Shown: positions 45,238-53,633 of the stretch, piece by piece
Numbering within the stretch: position 1 is the first letter of the stretch
Layout: every line of letters starts with the position of its first letter
NCBI RefSeq assembly: GCF_001523745.2
Contig: NZ_CP013387.1
Coordinates: 1,674,001-1,738,000 of the forward strand
DNA: 64,000 nucleotides
Direction: 5' to 3'
Origin: Burkholderia mayonis
GTDB lineage: Bacteria > Pseudomonadota > Gammaproteobacteria > Burkholderiales > Burkholderiaceae
Notes under the pieces: generated by a model
The model's database searches: none
What the model saw: the letters and a program-made list of their open reading frames with translations, nothing else
What the model was told of the DNA's origin: nothing
Translations under genes and position numbers: made by a program

Positions 45238-45543
45238 TTACGTGGGCCGATCAATAACGAATTCGTCGCGCGGCAGGCCAGACATCCATTTCGGAGTTCG
45301 GCCTCGACCGCTCCATGTCTCCCCCGTCATTGGGTTTCGATATTTCGGTGGAAGCGGGCCACGTCGCTTGTCAGGCGAGCGCAGGCGAGTCCAATGCGGA
45401 AAAATCTGCTCAGGCCGGATCTCGAATCTCAAGACAGCCTCTCGTATCTCCGAGAGTACCGTTGAGATTTCGCGCCGCTTCGCTGCTTCGGCTTCCTTAT
45501 TGAGTGCATCGAGTTGAGCCTTCAGTTCTGGGTAGGTTGCCAC
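45238..45543 (-). CDS. H-NS-family nucleoid protein
   Basis: A 101-residue protein: an N-terminal coiled-coil dimerisation segment (LKAQLDALNKEAEAAKRRE, about 8-45) and a C-terminal DNA-binding motif YRNPMTGETWSGRGRTPKWM (about 67-86), the H-NS TWTGRGRxPxWM signature with S for T. GTG start at 45543 with GGAG eight bases upstream. Known: H-NS family members silence AT-rich foreign DNA. Lying upstream of vgrG in the same direction, it may govern the T6SS island, or be one of several H-NS paralogues. It is shorter at the linker than full-length BpH3-type proteins. Confidence 0.85.
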   Translation of the reverse strand: MATYPELKAQLDALNKEAEAAKRREISTVLSEIREAVLRFEIRPEQIFPHWTRLRSPDKRRGPLPPKYRNPMTGETWSGRGRTPKWMSGLPRDEFVIDRPT

Positions 45544-45652
45544 AATAGCACTCCAATTGACATACGTTCCAGCGCGCGCACCGATCGAGGAGCGCGATAG
45601 CGGAATGGGTGTACTGGCGAGTTACGCCATCCAACACAACGGGAATAAAAAG

Positions 45653-45676
45653 GCGATCGTCGGTCCCGACGATCGC
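45653..45676 (-). terminator. Intrinsic terminator, leftward
   Basis: GCGATCGTCG and CGACGATCGC form a perfect 10-bp stem with a 4-base loop; on the minus strand it is followed by CCTTTTTATT, a good T-rich tail. It ends some leftward transcript originating between 45680 and 46200, before the H-NS-like gene. Confidence 0.75.
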
Positions 45677-45738
45677 AAAACCGCCTGCTCCGAGGCAGAT
45701 CGGAGGGCAGCAGGCGGTGGCCGATTCAAGCTAAGCGG

Positions 45739-46017
45739 TTAGGTATCGCCTGCGCCCTGCGCGGGAATGCAGCGAATCTCGTGTGGCGGGATAGCCGAAT
45801 TCTCGCTTGGACGATGGTTGAAGCGCGGCGATGCACGCTGTCTGCGGATCGGACGGTCGATGGCTGCCACGCTTTCTGATGGATGCTGCGCGATTACGCG
45901 ATGGTGCCCGCACGCCGAATTCGAGGCACGCGACGTTGATCTTGGGACGGCAATAGCAATCGTCGCCGTCGCGACCGGACGGGTGTGCCAATGTTGCCGT
46001 AAAATACGGTCAGCCAT
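45739..46017 (-). CDS. Doubtful 92-residue open frame
   Basis: A minus-strand frame MADRILRQHWHTRPVATATI... of 92 codons starts after a GAGAGG site and is followed by an intrinsic terminator at 45653-45676. Composition is Arg/Ser/Pro-rich and no family fits; an overlapping frame is equally long. It is listed only because the terminator calls for a leftward transcript here. A non-coding RNA is an alternative. Confidence 0.25.
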   Translation of the reverse strand: MADRILRQHWHTRPVATATIAIAVPRSTSRASNSACGHHRVIAQHPSESVAAIDRPIRRQRASPRFNHRPSENSAIPPHEIRCIPAQGAGDT

Positions 46018-46047
46018 GGTGGCCTCTCATTGTGTTCACCTAGGTTA

Positions 46048-46082
46048 GGAGGCGGGCGATGTTCGCAGCATCGCCCGCCTCC
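46048..46082. terminator. Perfect 14-bp hairpin after the polyamine operon
   Basis: GGAGGCGGGCGATG pairs perfectly with CATCGCCCGCCTCC around a 7-base loop. It lies 130 bases beyond the end of the leftward ABC importer operon and just before the doubtful open frame. No T-run follows on either strand, so it could be a rho-assisted terminator, an RNA-stabilising end or a regulatory stem. Confidence 0.55.
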
Positions 46083-46213
46083 GGTTCTCTTCAGACTTCC
46101 GCATTGAGGTTGCCCGCTTCGTGCTAGCGGGCCGGAGACGTGATGGTCGTCGTCCGTTCTCCTTCTGCGTTACCGATCCGCTGTATCGGGAGATACCTGA
46201 GTCTCATTGCAGT

Positions 46214-47245
46214 TCATCGGTTCCCCTTCAACTTCAACCAGACCTTGTTGCGCAACTGAATCGCGGCGGCCGAGCACATCTTGTACGGCTTGAGCCGCGC
46301 TTTGTATTGCTCCGGCGTCTTGACCGCTGGATTGCTCAACAGCGCTGCATCAACGTAGCGGTCGGAGCCGATGATCTCGTTGCTGTACCGGATAGCGTTC
46401 GTCACCTGCGCGATGTTCTCCGGCCGCATCATCCAATCGAGGAACTTGTAGGCTGAATCGACATTGCGAGCCTTTGCCGGGATGAGCAGGCTGTCCATGA
46501 ACAGACGCACACCCTCCTTCGGATAGACGAACTTGATCGACGGGAGGCGCTCCTGCGCACGCACTGCCGCTCCGTTCCAAATATGCTGCACCGTGATCTG
46601 CTTGGACGCGAGGCGATCGACCGTGCCGTCGTTGCTGTACGTTTTCACGAATGGCTTTTGCTTTTGCAGAACATCGAGTACCCGTTTTGCGTCTGCTGGA
46701 TTCTTCGTGCATTCATCTTGGCCCAGGTACCAACTCGCGGCCATGTACAACTCCTCTTCGACGTCCAGATCGCCAATCTGGCCGCGCAATGCTTCGGGCG
46801 GCTCGAAGAACGACCTCCAACTGTCGTCAAGTCGTCCGCCGGGGACGCGCGCGCTGTCGTAAGCGAAGCCCGTGAGCACGACCGTAAAAGGCATCGCATA
46901 GTCGCGTTCGGGATCGAATGCCGGATGACGGTATTCCGGCTTGATATTCGCCATATTCGGCAGCTTGCTCTTGTCGAGCTTGAGCAGCAGGCCGGACTTC
47001 ACGAGCACGGGCACGTAATAATCACCGGCGATCACGACGTCGTACCCTCCTCCTCCGGCCTGCAACTTTTGCGTCAGCGCCGCATCGCTCGCGTAGGTGT
47101 CGAGCGTCGTCTCGATTCCCGTTTCCGCGTGAAACTTCTTGAGCAGTGCGACAGGCATGATGACAGGCCAGCTTCCAACATGTAGCTCAGCGGCCGTCGC
47201 GGTCCCAGCTGCAGCAAGTAGCATTGCCCCGATTATTTTCTTCAT
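46214..47245 (-). CDS. Polyamine-type ABC importer, binding protein
   Basis: A 343-residue PotF/PotD-like periplasmic binding protein with a signal peptide (MKKIIGAMLLAAAGTATAAE). Family features: the start LHVGSWPVIMPVALLKKFHAETGIE, the YDVVIAGDYYVPVL block, and AAVRAQERLPSIKFVYPKEG near the end. Expected ligands are putrescine or spermidine, though the usual aromatic ligand box is not clear (typical binding proteins start VYNWSDY; this reads VGSWPVI). Its ATG overlaps the stop of the preceding permease by four bases, so the three genes form one operon. Confidence 0.88.
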   Translation of the reverse strand: MKKIIGAMLLAAAGTATAAELHVGSWPVIMPVALLKKFHAETGIETTLDTYASDAALTQKLQAGGGGYDVVIAGDYYVPVLVKSGLLLKLDKSKLPNMANIKPEYRHPAFDPERDYAMPFTVVLTGFAYDSARVPGGRLDDSWRSFFEPPEALRGQIGDLDVEEELYMAASWYLGQDECTKNPADAKRVLDVLQKQKPFVKTYSNDGTVDRLASKQITVQHIWNGAAVRAQERLPSIKFVYPKEGVRLFMDSLLIPAKARNVDSAYKFLDWMMRPENIAQVTNAIRYSNEIIGSDRYVDAALLSNPAVKTPEQYKARLKPYKMCSAAAIQLRNKVWLKLKGNR

Positions 47246-48093
47246 ACGGCTCTCATTGTCTGAATGTTTGGGTGATGTGTTTCAACGCGGGTGCCCATGG
47301 ATCTGCTTGCCCTGCGTGCGCCAAGGGCCCAGACCGTCAGGAGCTGAATGGATGAAAGCGCAACGACCGCGACCGAGACAGCGCTGACCTTCGGCGTAAT
47401 TCCGATCTTTAGGGAACTGAAGATGTACATCGGCAAGGTGGTCATCCCGGCGCCCGCCAGAAAGTAGCTAGTGACGTAGTCGTTCATCGACGCGACGAAC
47501 GAGAGGAGCGCGCCCGCGACAATACCGGGCAACGCCAAAGGCAATGTGATTTGTCGGAACGCAGCCCATGGAGGAGCCGAAAGATCAGCTGCAGCCTCGA
47601 GCAATGTGCGGTCGATCGTCTTTAACCGTGCGTTGATTGGCAGATACGCGAGCGGAACGCAAAACACCACGTGAGCGAACAAGACCGCAACAAAACCGAC
47701 GTCGAGTGCGAACATCGAAAACAGCATCATCGTTGCGATAGCGAGCACCACCTCCGGAACCGCCAGCGGCAGCGCGATCACCAACGCACGCAGATCGATT
47801 GCTCGGCGCTCATTGCGTGACCACGCTGCGACGGCTGCGCTCGTAGCCAGCCCCGTCGAAACAACCATGGATCCGAGAGCAAGAGCCAGGGAATTCCGTA
47901 CCGCCCGAATCAGTGTCGGGTCCGACCAAGCTTCGATGTAACCGCGCAGGCTCCACCCTTTCCACATAAGTGCGGAAGGCCCGTCATTGAAACTCATCCA
48001 CCCAACGACCAGCAACGGCAGGTAGAGGAACATCAGCACGGCGATCGCGATCCCCGCCGTCAACGGAAACCGACGTAGCTCAGGCGAATTCAT
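47242..48093 (-). CDS. Polyamine-type ABC importer, permease (PotI-like)
   Basis: A 283-residue inner-membrane permease with six helices, the first at about 13-33 (GIAIAVLMFLYLPLLVVGW). The EAA loop that docks the ATPase reads LEAAADLSAPPWAAFRQITLPLALPGI (about 170-196), typical of PotC/PotI. It overlaps the upstream permease by 14 bases and the binding protein by four, signs of translational coupling. Confidence 0.92.
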   Translation of the reverse strand: MNSPELRRFPLTAGIAIAVLMFLYLPLLVVGWMSFNDGPSALMWKGWSLRGYIEAWSDPTLIRAVRNSLALALGSMVVSTGLATSAAVAAWSRNERRAIDLRALVIALPLAVPEVVLAIATMMLFSMFALDVGFVAVLFAHVVFCVPLAYLPINARLKTIDRTLLEAAADLSAPPWAAFRQITLPLALPGIVAGALLSFVASMNDYVTSYFLAGAGMTTLPMYIFSSLKIGITPKVSAVSVAVVALSSIQLLTVWALGARRASRSMGTRVETHHPNIQTMRAV

Positions 48094-49000
48094 GTTCGTG
48101 CACTCGTCGTTGGAGGACGGACGTCAGGCGCAGCGCGAGCATGGCCAGGAGGACGACGGCGAGCAGTGCGAACGACATAGCCGCTCCCAGCGGCCAATCA
48201 CGCCCCCCGGCGAACTGAAAGTCGATCAGGTTGCCGACCATGAACACATGATTGCCGCCTAGCAGCCCCGGAATCGCGTATGACCCGAGCGCGGGGACAA
48301 AAACGAGTCCAACGCCCGCCATGATGCCCGGCCGACAGACGGGCACGATCACATGCAATAGGGCGGCTGCTCTGTGCGCGCCGAGGTCATACGCTGCTTC
48401 GACCAACCGCCAGTCGAACTCGTCGAGCGCAGCGAAGATAGGCAGGACCATGAAGGGGATGAATGCATAGACGAGGCCGATTAGTGTCGCGAGATCGGTG
48501 TACAGGAGGCCGAGTGGACCGCGCAGCAGGCCCAAATAGCTCAGAGCTTGAGCCACCAGCCCATTGTCCGCCATGACGATAATCCATCCGGTCATCTGCA
48601 CGACGACGCAAGTCCAGAACGGGATTGTCACGAGCACCAGCAGAGCGGCTTTCCATTTCGGCGTGCGCGTTGCGATGAACAATGCGGTAGGAAATCCGAC
48701 AAGCAAGCACCCGGCGGTAGCGAACACCGCCATCGTCATGGACCGAACGAAGATGCTGATATAGCCTTGTTGGAGCACGAGCGCGCCGTCCCAATCCCGA
48801 TCGAACACCACCCGTTCGTACGCTCGGAGCGTGAACTCTCCCCACGCGACCCCACCAAATTCCAGCGGCGCGTTGACCGATACCACAGCTAGCACGATCA
48901 GTGGGAGAACGACGCCCAACGTCATGACGAACACAGACGGCTCGAGAAGCACTCGCCACGATTTAAGCAAATCTAGTATGGGAATTCTAAAAACCACCAA
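48080..49000 (-). CDS. Polyamine-type ABC importer, permease (PotH-like)
   Basis: A 306-residue permease, first gene of the operon. A long first helix follows the N-terminal segment (VFVMTLGVVLPLIVLAVVSV), and the EAA loop is VEAAYDLGAHRAAALLHVIVPVCRPGI (about 205-231). It is the PotB/PotH type, which pairs with the PotC/PotI type encoded next. No ATPase gene (PotA/PotG) is found on either side, so the transporter must borrow one encoded elsewhere or be inactive. Confidence 0.92.
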   Translation of the reverse strand: MVVFRIPILDLLKSWRVLLEPSVFVMTLGVVLPLIVLAVVSVNAPLEFGGVAWGEFTLRAYERVVFDRDWDGALVLQQGYISIFVRSMTMAVFATAGCLLVGFPTALFIATRTPKWKAALLVLVTIPFWTCVVVQMTGWIIVMADNGLVAQALSYLGLLRGPLGLLYTDLATLIGLVYAFIPFMVLPIFAALDEFDWRLVEAAYDLGAHRAAALLHVIVPVCRPGIMAGVGLVFVPALGSYAIPGLLGGNHVFMVGNLIDFQFAGGRDWPLGAAMSFALLAVVLLAMLALRLTSVLQRRVHEHEFA

Positions 49001-49488
49001 CTACCTCGAATCGGTTAGCTCGTAGGGACGAGAGTCAGACAAATTGGTCGCCATATTTTATAGAGCGGCCCCGAGCCTACCGCGTCAATCTGTTACCCCC
49101 AAGCGCCAAAATTGTTACGGCCAACCAACATCAATGCTAATTAGCTCAGTTGTTTTGATTATCGCAACGCTCAAACGCTGATTATTGATCGGGGGTCGGA
49201 GTGTCCAAGTAGTTGTGGTTTTTAAGATTACCATTGAAATGTATGGGCAATGAAAGGATGCGTGTTGACGGCGTGGTCCGTATTTGGCGTGGTGACAAGC
49301 TGCACCGATATCATGCGTGCCGCACGCTTTCGGTCCAGAGAGCGCCATTGCCTGCACCCAAATTGCCAGTATGAAGTTCGATCCTTGGGAAAATCGGAGC
49401 GATGCTCCGACATGTGTAACAATCGTACCGTAGGGATGCGCTGGATGAGCAAACATCAATGCACTTCACCATACGAAATAGAGAGAAG
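49001..49488. promoter_or_regulatory. AT-rich divergent spacer with long inverted repeat
   Basis: About 490 bases of lower GC between the importer operon and the GNAT gene. CTAAAAACCACCAACTAC (48987-49004) is nearly the complement of GTAGTTGTGGTTTTTA (49207-49222), a 16-17 bp inverted repeat with one gap, around 200 bases apart and oriented outward on both promoters. No supported gene lies between; open frames here lack family features. Confidence 0.4.
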
Positions 49489-49950
49489 ATGGCGAATATG
49501 ATCACGGCCGAGCGTTTAGATTACCGCCCTATGAGGGAGGGTGACATTGGTGCATTTTACGATGTGCGCTTCTCGGTAAGCGAAAATAGGATTCACCCGC
49601 ATCAGATCCATTTGCTGAATCGCGACCTATTGATCGAAAAGATCCGACAGGGCGGGGGCTGGATCTGCGAGTGCGGCGGCGAAGCGGCCGGGGTATGTCT
49701 GCCCGTCATTACCGATACACCGTTCATTTCTGCTCTATTTGTTAAACCAATCTTTCATGGCATGGGTATTGGACGCGAGTTGCTCGAGCGCGCGGTGAAA
49801 TGGTTGAGGGTCAAAGGAATTGAGAAGGTCACCTTGGTCACCGACCCAGGTTCGCGAGCCGATGGCTTCTACCAGCATCTCGGATGGAAGCGCGGCGAGT
49901 TGGACGAGTACGGCTGCCAAGTCGTCTTTTCGAAATCGCTGAAAGAATAA
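49489..49950 (+). CDS. GNAT-family N-acetyltransferase
   Basis: A 153-residue acetyl-CoA-dependent acetyltransferase. The acetyl-CoA loop is LFVKPIFHGMGIGRELLERAVKWL (about 84-107, with the R/Q-x-x-G-x-G/A pattern as HGMGIG), followed by the C-terminal strand region GFYQHLGWKRGE. The ATG at 49489 follows GAGAGAAG; an upstream ATG at 49459 is less likely. It precedes the AraC-type gene by 18 bases, so both form an operon divergent from the importer. Acetylation of a polyamine would fit the context but is only a guess. Confidence 0.88.
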   Translation: MANMITAERLDYRPMREGDIGAFYDVRFSVSENRIHPHQIHLLNRDLLIEKIRQGGGWICECGGEAAGVCLPVITDTPFISALFVKPIFHGMGIGRELLERAVKWLRVKGIEKVTLVTDPGSRADGFYQHLGWKRGELDEYGCQVVFSKSLKE

Positions 49951-49968
49951 GCTATCCGAGGATGTTGG

Positions 49969-50988
49969 ATGAAGCCAGTAGCCATGACGGCCAATCGCAG
50001 CGCGACGCAGCGCCCTGCGCCGCTTCATACTATTTTTATTACGCTTGAGGTAATGAAGCGTATAGGATTATCGAGTGAGACTCTCCTAGTCGGCACCGGC
50101 ATTCCGCCTTCTGACGTCGAGCGCCCCAACGCAATGGTGACGCATGCCCAAGAGATGGTCTTATTTGCAAATGCTCTGAAGATTACGGGAAATTCTGCAA
50201 TTGGGCTTCATATCGGCAATGAAATTCCAGTGACGGCATACGGGCTTCGGGCCCACGCGATGCTTGTTAGCCCTACGTTGGGTGACGCGATGCGTCTAGC
50301 GTTTGAACATCCGTTACTAGGAATAAGTTATTTTCGGATGAAACTGTCCGTCGACGGCGATACGGCTCGAATTATTGTTGGTGGCTACACCTACCGGTCC
50401 GACTTGCTTGTTTTAAACACCGACATGTGCTTTACCGCGGTCCGGCGGCAGATGATGGACTTGATAGGAAAATCGCCAAACTTCACCCGTATCGGGTTTA
50501 CCTTCTCAAGACCTCCTCACGAAAATATTTATTCCGAGTACTTTCCATGTCATGTGGCATTCGATTCTGAACAGAATTTTCTCGAATTTGATGCCTCAAT
50601 TTTAGGTACGAAATTACCTCTCGCTCATCCTATTGAGTATGATGTCGCGAAGAAAGCGTGCGCGAAACGGGAGTTTGAATTGGCGCATTGGATGCCGACT
50701 GACCTCGTGGGACAACTGCTCTGTCTGATGTATGAAAATCCGAACTGTCAGGATGTCGTCAAGTTCGCCGAGCAGCTTGGTATGTCGTTACGCAGTTTGC
50801 AACGCAGACTTAAAGATATGGGAACATCGTTTAGTGCTTTGCAAGACCTCGTTCGACAGGATATCGCGTCGAAATACCTCGCTGAAAGACATTATACGGC
50901 CAAAGAGATAGCCGCCCGCCTCGGATACAAGAATGCATCTGCGTTTAGTCGCGCATTGAAGCGTTGGTCGAAGCTGACTGTCGACTGA
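49969..50988 (+). CDS. AraC-family transcription regulator
   Basis: A 339-residue regulator of the OruR/ArgR-like type. The N-terminal arabinose-binding-like domain (about 25-215; YGLRAHAMLVSPTLGDAMRLA) is followed by a double helix-turn-helix (about 245-335): FAEQLGMSLRSLQRRLKDMGTSF and KEIAARLGYKNASAFSRALKRW. The GC content is clearly below that of neighbouring core genes, indicating acquisition. It shares an operon with the GNAT gene and probably controls this pair and the divergent importer. Confidence 0.92.
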   Translation: MKPVAMTANRSATQRPAPLHTIFITLEVMKRIGLSSETLLVGTGIPPSDVERPNAMVTHAQEMVLFANALKITGNSAIGLHIGNEIPVTAYGLRAHAMLVSPTLGDAMRLAFEHPLLGISYFRMKLSVDGDTARIIVGGYTYRSDLLVLNTDMCFTAVRRQMMDLIGKSPNFTRIGFTFSRPPHENIYSEYFPCHVAFDSEQNFLEFDASILGTKLPLAHPIEYDVAKKACAKREFELAHWMPTDLVGQLLCLMYENPNCQDVVKFAEQLGMSLRSLQRRLKDMGTSFSALQDLVRQDIASKYLAERHYTAKEIAARLGYKNASAFSRALKRWSKLTVD

Positions 50989-51008
50989 TTCCAATTCGTT
51001 GAAATTTA

Positions 51009-51443
51009 CTAGGGGGCAATCATCGAACCGCGGCACCGTACACTGCCGCAGTGGCAAGCGTATTCTTGACGAGCTTGTTCCGAAACCGATCCGGTGACTT
51101 CTAGCCCGTAGTCAATGAAGAGCTCCTCGCCCGGGGCGATGTTCCGGGCCGCCTCGATGAAGATGCGGTTCTTCGACTCGACGGCTCGGCAGTTTGGGGC
51201 ACACGCATGGTTGAGCCATCGTGCGCTGTTGCCCCCGATACTGCCGTCGATTACGTGACCGTTTGAGAGGCCGAAGTAGAACGTGTGTCCAGCGTGTCCG
51301 TGGCGACGATGTGCTTGCGTTGCCGTTCGCCACGCGATGACTTCGCCTTTGTACTCGAGCAGCAATTCGCCAGCCTTTAGCGGCCGCAGCGCGAACACTC
51401 CATTGCCATGGACGCTCGACTTGCGCACGACGAAGCGCTTCAT
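51009..51443 (-). CDS. SET-domain protein
   Basis: A 144-residue single SET domain: start MKRFVVRKSSVHGNGVFA, the pseudoknot motifs GGNSARWLNHACAPNCRA and EELFIDYG, and a post-SET-like cysteine end CHCGSVRCRGSM with three Cys that, with the earlier one, may bind zinc. Known: SET proteins are lysine methyltransferases, rare in bacteria but found in Chlamydia and several Burkholderiales. Start at 51443 has AAGGA upstream; the longer frame runs into an IS5 scar and is not genuine. Substrate unknown; a histone-like or ribosomal protein is possible. Confidence 0.88.
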   Translation of the reverse strand: MKRFVVRKSSVHGNGVFALRPLKAGELLLEYKGEVIAWRTATQAHRRHGHAGHTFYFGLSNGHVIDGSIGGNSARWLNHACAPNCRAVESKNRIFIEAARNIAPGEELFIDYGLEVTGSVSEQARQEYACHCGSVRCRGSMIAP

Positions 51444-51554
51444 ATCGTTTTTCTGTTCCTTACGTATCTTGGGCGATGAACCTGGAAATGACCCGCTTTC
51501 GTGGACACGATCTATCCTGTTCGTGCCGCAGTCCGGCATTCCCTGGGAGATACG

Positions 51555-51935
51555 CTGACGGGCACGAACCGTAACGACGTCTTCCATCTATTGCCACTCG
51601 TCGAGGCGATCCCGCCCATCCGTGGCAAATGGGGACGGCCATCGCCGAAGCCGGTCGTCGTGCAGGCCGATCGTGGCTACGACCATGACAAATATCGCAA
51701 GCCACCGCACGCTGCCGGTGTTGCTACGCAGATCGCCCGTCGCGGCAAGCCACACGGAAGTGGCCTTGGCAAGACACGATGGGTTGTCGAGCGCACCTTC
51801 GCATGGCTGCACAACTTCAAGCGTCTGCGCATCGTGTTCGAACGCCTTGCGATCATACACGAGGCGTTCATGAAACGCAGCCTGCATCATCTGTTGGCGA
51901 CAGCTTCAAAACGCTTTCTATTAGCGCTTTTAAGC
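51555..51935 (+). pseudogene. IS5-family transposase remnant
   Basis: The frame TGTNRNDVFHLLPLVEAIPPI... VVVQADRGYDHDKY ... TRWVVERTFAWLHNFKRLRI ... KRSLHHLL is the C-terminal half of an IS5-group DDE transposase, with the second Asp (ADRGYD) and the Glu (VVERTF) visible. The N-terminal half with the first Asp is missing, and the end merges into unrelated Arg-rich sequence after about 51930. It is therefore a dead fragment, next to an intact IS110 element. Confidence 0.85.
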
Positions 51936-52089
51936 CGCCTTCCGTCGCCCACCGCGCCGTTCGACCGAATGCCGCCCTTGCGCGCGCGACGCAAGCGCGA
52001 CGCAATTCGCAAACTCCGCCGCCGCGGCCGGCGTCGCCCCCGTTACTATCTTCACACCCCGATAATTGGGGTTTTGGCCAGCCAGGCCC

Positions 52090-52268
52090 GGCATGATTCC
52101 CGCCCCCAGTCGCAGTCATGATCCGGGGGGTGTTGTCACCGGGCCTGGTGGGTGGCTGGTGATCGCTGATAGGGGTTTGGCCGGGATATCCCGACGCCGT
52201 CCGTAACGTGGATGCCGAGACTTGCCACCGTTGTTGCAAACCAACCCGTTCACTCTGCACAAACTGCG
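52090..52268 (+). ncRNA. Candidate bridge-RNA region of the IS110 element
   Basis: About 180 non-coding bases ahead of the transposase start. They contain several short GC stems (for example around TTTGGCCGGGATATCCCGAC near 52180-52200), and no reading frame of quality. Position matches where IS110-group elements make their bridge RNA. Guide loops are not resolved here. Confidence 0.4.
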
Positions 52269-53474
52269 ATGCAAGACACACAACAACGTGATGCCGTCGA
52301 TGTCTTCGTCGGCGTCGATGTCGGTAAAGGCCAGCATCACGCCGTTGCACTCGATCGGAACGGCAAGCGCCTGTACAACAAGGCGCTGCCCAACGACGAG
52401 GCAAAGCTGCGCGCCCTCATCGCCGAACTCAAGACGCACGGCCGACTTCTATTCGTCGTCGACCAACCGTCCACCATCGGTGCACTTCCTGTAGCCGTCG
52501 CCCGCGCTGAAGGCGTACTCGTCGCCTATCTGCCGGGACTGGCCATGCGCCGCATCGCCGACCTGCATGCTGGTGAAGCCAAGACAGATGCCCGAGATGC
52601 CGCGATCATTGCCGAAGCTGCTCGCTCGATGCCGCACACGCTGCGCTCGCTTCGATTGGCCGACGAGCAGCTCGCCGAGCTCACCATGTTGTGCGGCTTC
52701 GACGATGATCTTGCCGCCCAGGTCACTCAAACCAGCAACCGCATTCGCGGCCTGCTCACCCAGATCCATCCGGCGCTCGAGCGCGTTCTCGGACCGCGCC
52801 TCGACCATCCAGCGGTGCTCGATCTCCTTGAGCGCTACCCGTCGCCCGCCGCGCTTGCCGCCACCAGCGAGAAGACGCTCGCCAACCGTCTGACCAAGCT
52901 CGCGCCCCGTATGGGTAAAAGCTTGGCGACTGAGATCGTTCAGGCTCTGAGCGAACAAGCCGTGATCGTGCCCGGCACGCAAGCCGCCACCATCGTCATG
53001 CCCCGCTTGGCCCAGCAACTCGCCGCCTTGCGCACGCAGCGTGACGAAATCGCCGCCGAAGTTGAGCGGCTGGTGCTCGCTCACCCTCTTTGGCCGGTCC
53101 TGACCAGCATGCCGGGAGTCGGCGTCAGGACCGCCGCCAGACTCCTGACCGAAGTCGCCCATAAAGCCTTCGCTTCGGCTGCTCATCTGGCGGCCTACGC
53201 TGGCCTTGCCCCGGTCACCCGGCGCTCAGGCTCGTCGATCCGTGGCGAGCACCCATCCAGACGGGGCAACAAGGTGCTCAAGCGCGCCTTGTTCCTCTCC
53301 GCCTTCGCTGCCTTACGAGACCCAGTCTCACGGGCCTATTACTCGCGCAAGATCCAGCAAGGCAAGCGCCACAACCAAGCGCTCATCGCACTGGCTCGGC
53401 GACGCTGCGACGTCCTGTTCGCCATGCTGCGCGACGGCACCATTTACCAACCCAAGTCAGCCCCTAACGCTTGA
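52269..53474 (+). CDS. IS110-family transposase
   Basis: A 401-residue recombinase from the ATG at 52269 (MQDTQQRDAVDVFVGVDVGKG). N-terminal RuvC-like DEDD domain: VFVGVDVGKGQHH gives the first Asp, VDQPSTIGALPVA and the AKTDARDAAIIA block the later acidic residues. The C-terminal Tnp_2/IS116 domain contains LTSMPGVGVRTAARLL (helix-hairpin-helix) and the catalytic serine region RRSGSSIRG. Ends HNQALIALARRRCDVLFAMLRDG. It appears full length and undamaged, so this copy could be active. Confidence 0.93.
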   Translation: MQDTQQRDAVDVFVGVDVGKGQHHAVALDRNGKRLYNKALPNDEAKLRALIAELKTHGRLLFVVDQPSTIGALPVAVARAEGVLVAYLPGLAMRRIADLHAGEAKTDARDAAIIAEAARSMPHTLRSLRLADEQLAELTMLCGFDDDLAAQVTQTSNRIRGLLTQIHPALERVLGPRLDHPAVLDLLERYPSPAALAATSEKTLANRLTKLAPRMGKSLATEIVQALSEQAVIVPGTQAATIVMPRLAQQLAALRTQRDEIAAEVERLVLAHPLWPVLTSMPGVGVRTAARLLTEVAHKAFASAAHLAAYAGLAPVTRRSGSSIRGEHPSRRGNKVLKRALFLSAFAALRDPVSRAYYSRKIQQGKRHNQALIALARRRCDVLFAMLRDGTIYQPKSAPNA

Positions 53475-53499
53475 CGAACAACATAGGGGCACCCCCCCG

Positions 53500-53600
53500 C
53501 ATTCCGCTCGACAAGGCCGATCTCCCGGCGGAACGCGTCGTCCCCGAGCGACAGTTCAACGACGCCCTTCGGCATCTGCGGCGCAGCCGTGCGCGGCACG
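53500..53600 (-). pseudogene. Possible short coding end broken by the IS
   Basis: A minus-strand frame reads PQMPKGVVELSLGDDAFRREIGLVERNAG from about 53585 to 53500 and loses sense at the presumed IS110 edge. The codon pattern looks real, but no family is recognised and only about 30 residues remain. It may be the head of a gene interrupted by the element. Confidence 0.25.
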
Positions 53601-53633
53601 CGCGCGCCCCTGACGCCTGACGCAGGCGAAGCG

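Larger units (their letters stand above)
52050..53520 (+). mobile_element. IS110-family insertion sequence
   Basis: Approximate extent: the transposase at 52269-53474 with about 200 bases of non-coding DNA before it and a short 3' end. IS110 elements lack clear terminal inverted repeats, so exact ends cannot be read. Known: the 5' non-coding part of IS110-group elements encodes the bridge RNA that specifies target and donor; 52080-52268 is the place to look. Its left side abuts the IS5 scar. Confidence 0.65.

Noticed and set aside
49115..49459. 114-codon minus-strand frame in the AT-rich divergent spacer
   Set aside because: No family pattern, mixed composition, and it crosses the inverted-repeat arm and promoter zone.
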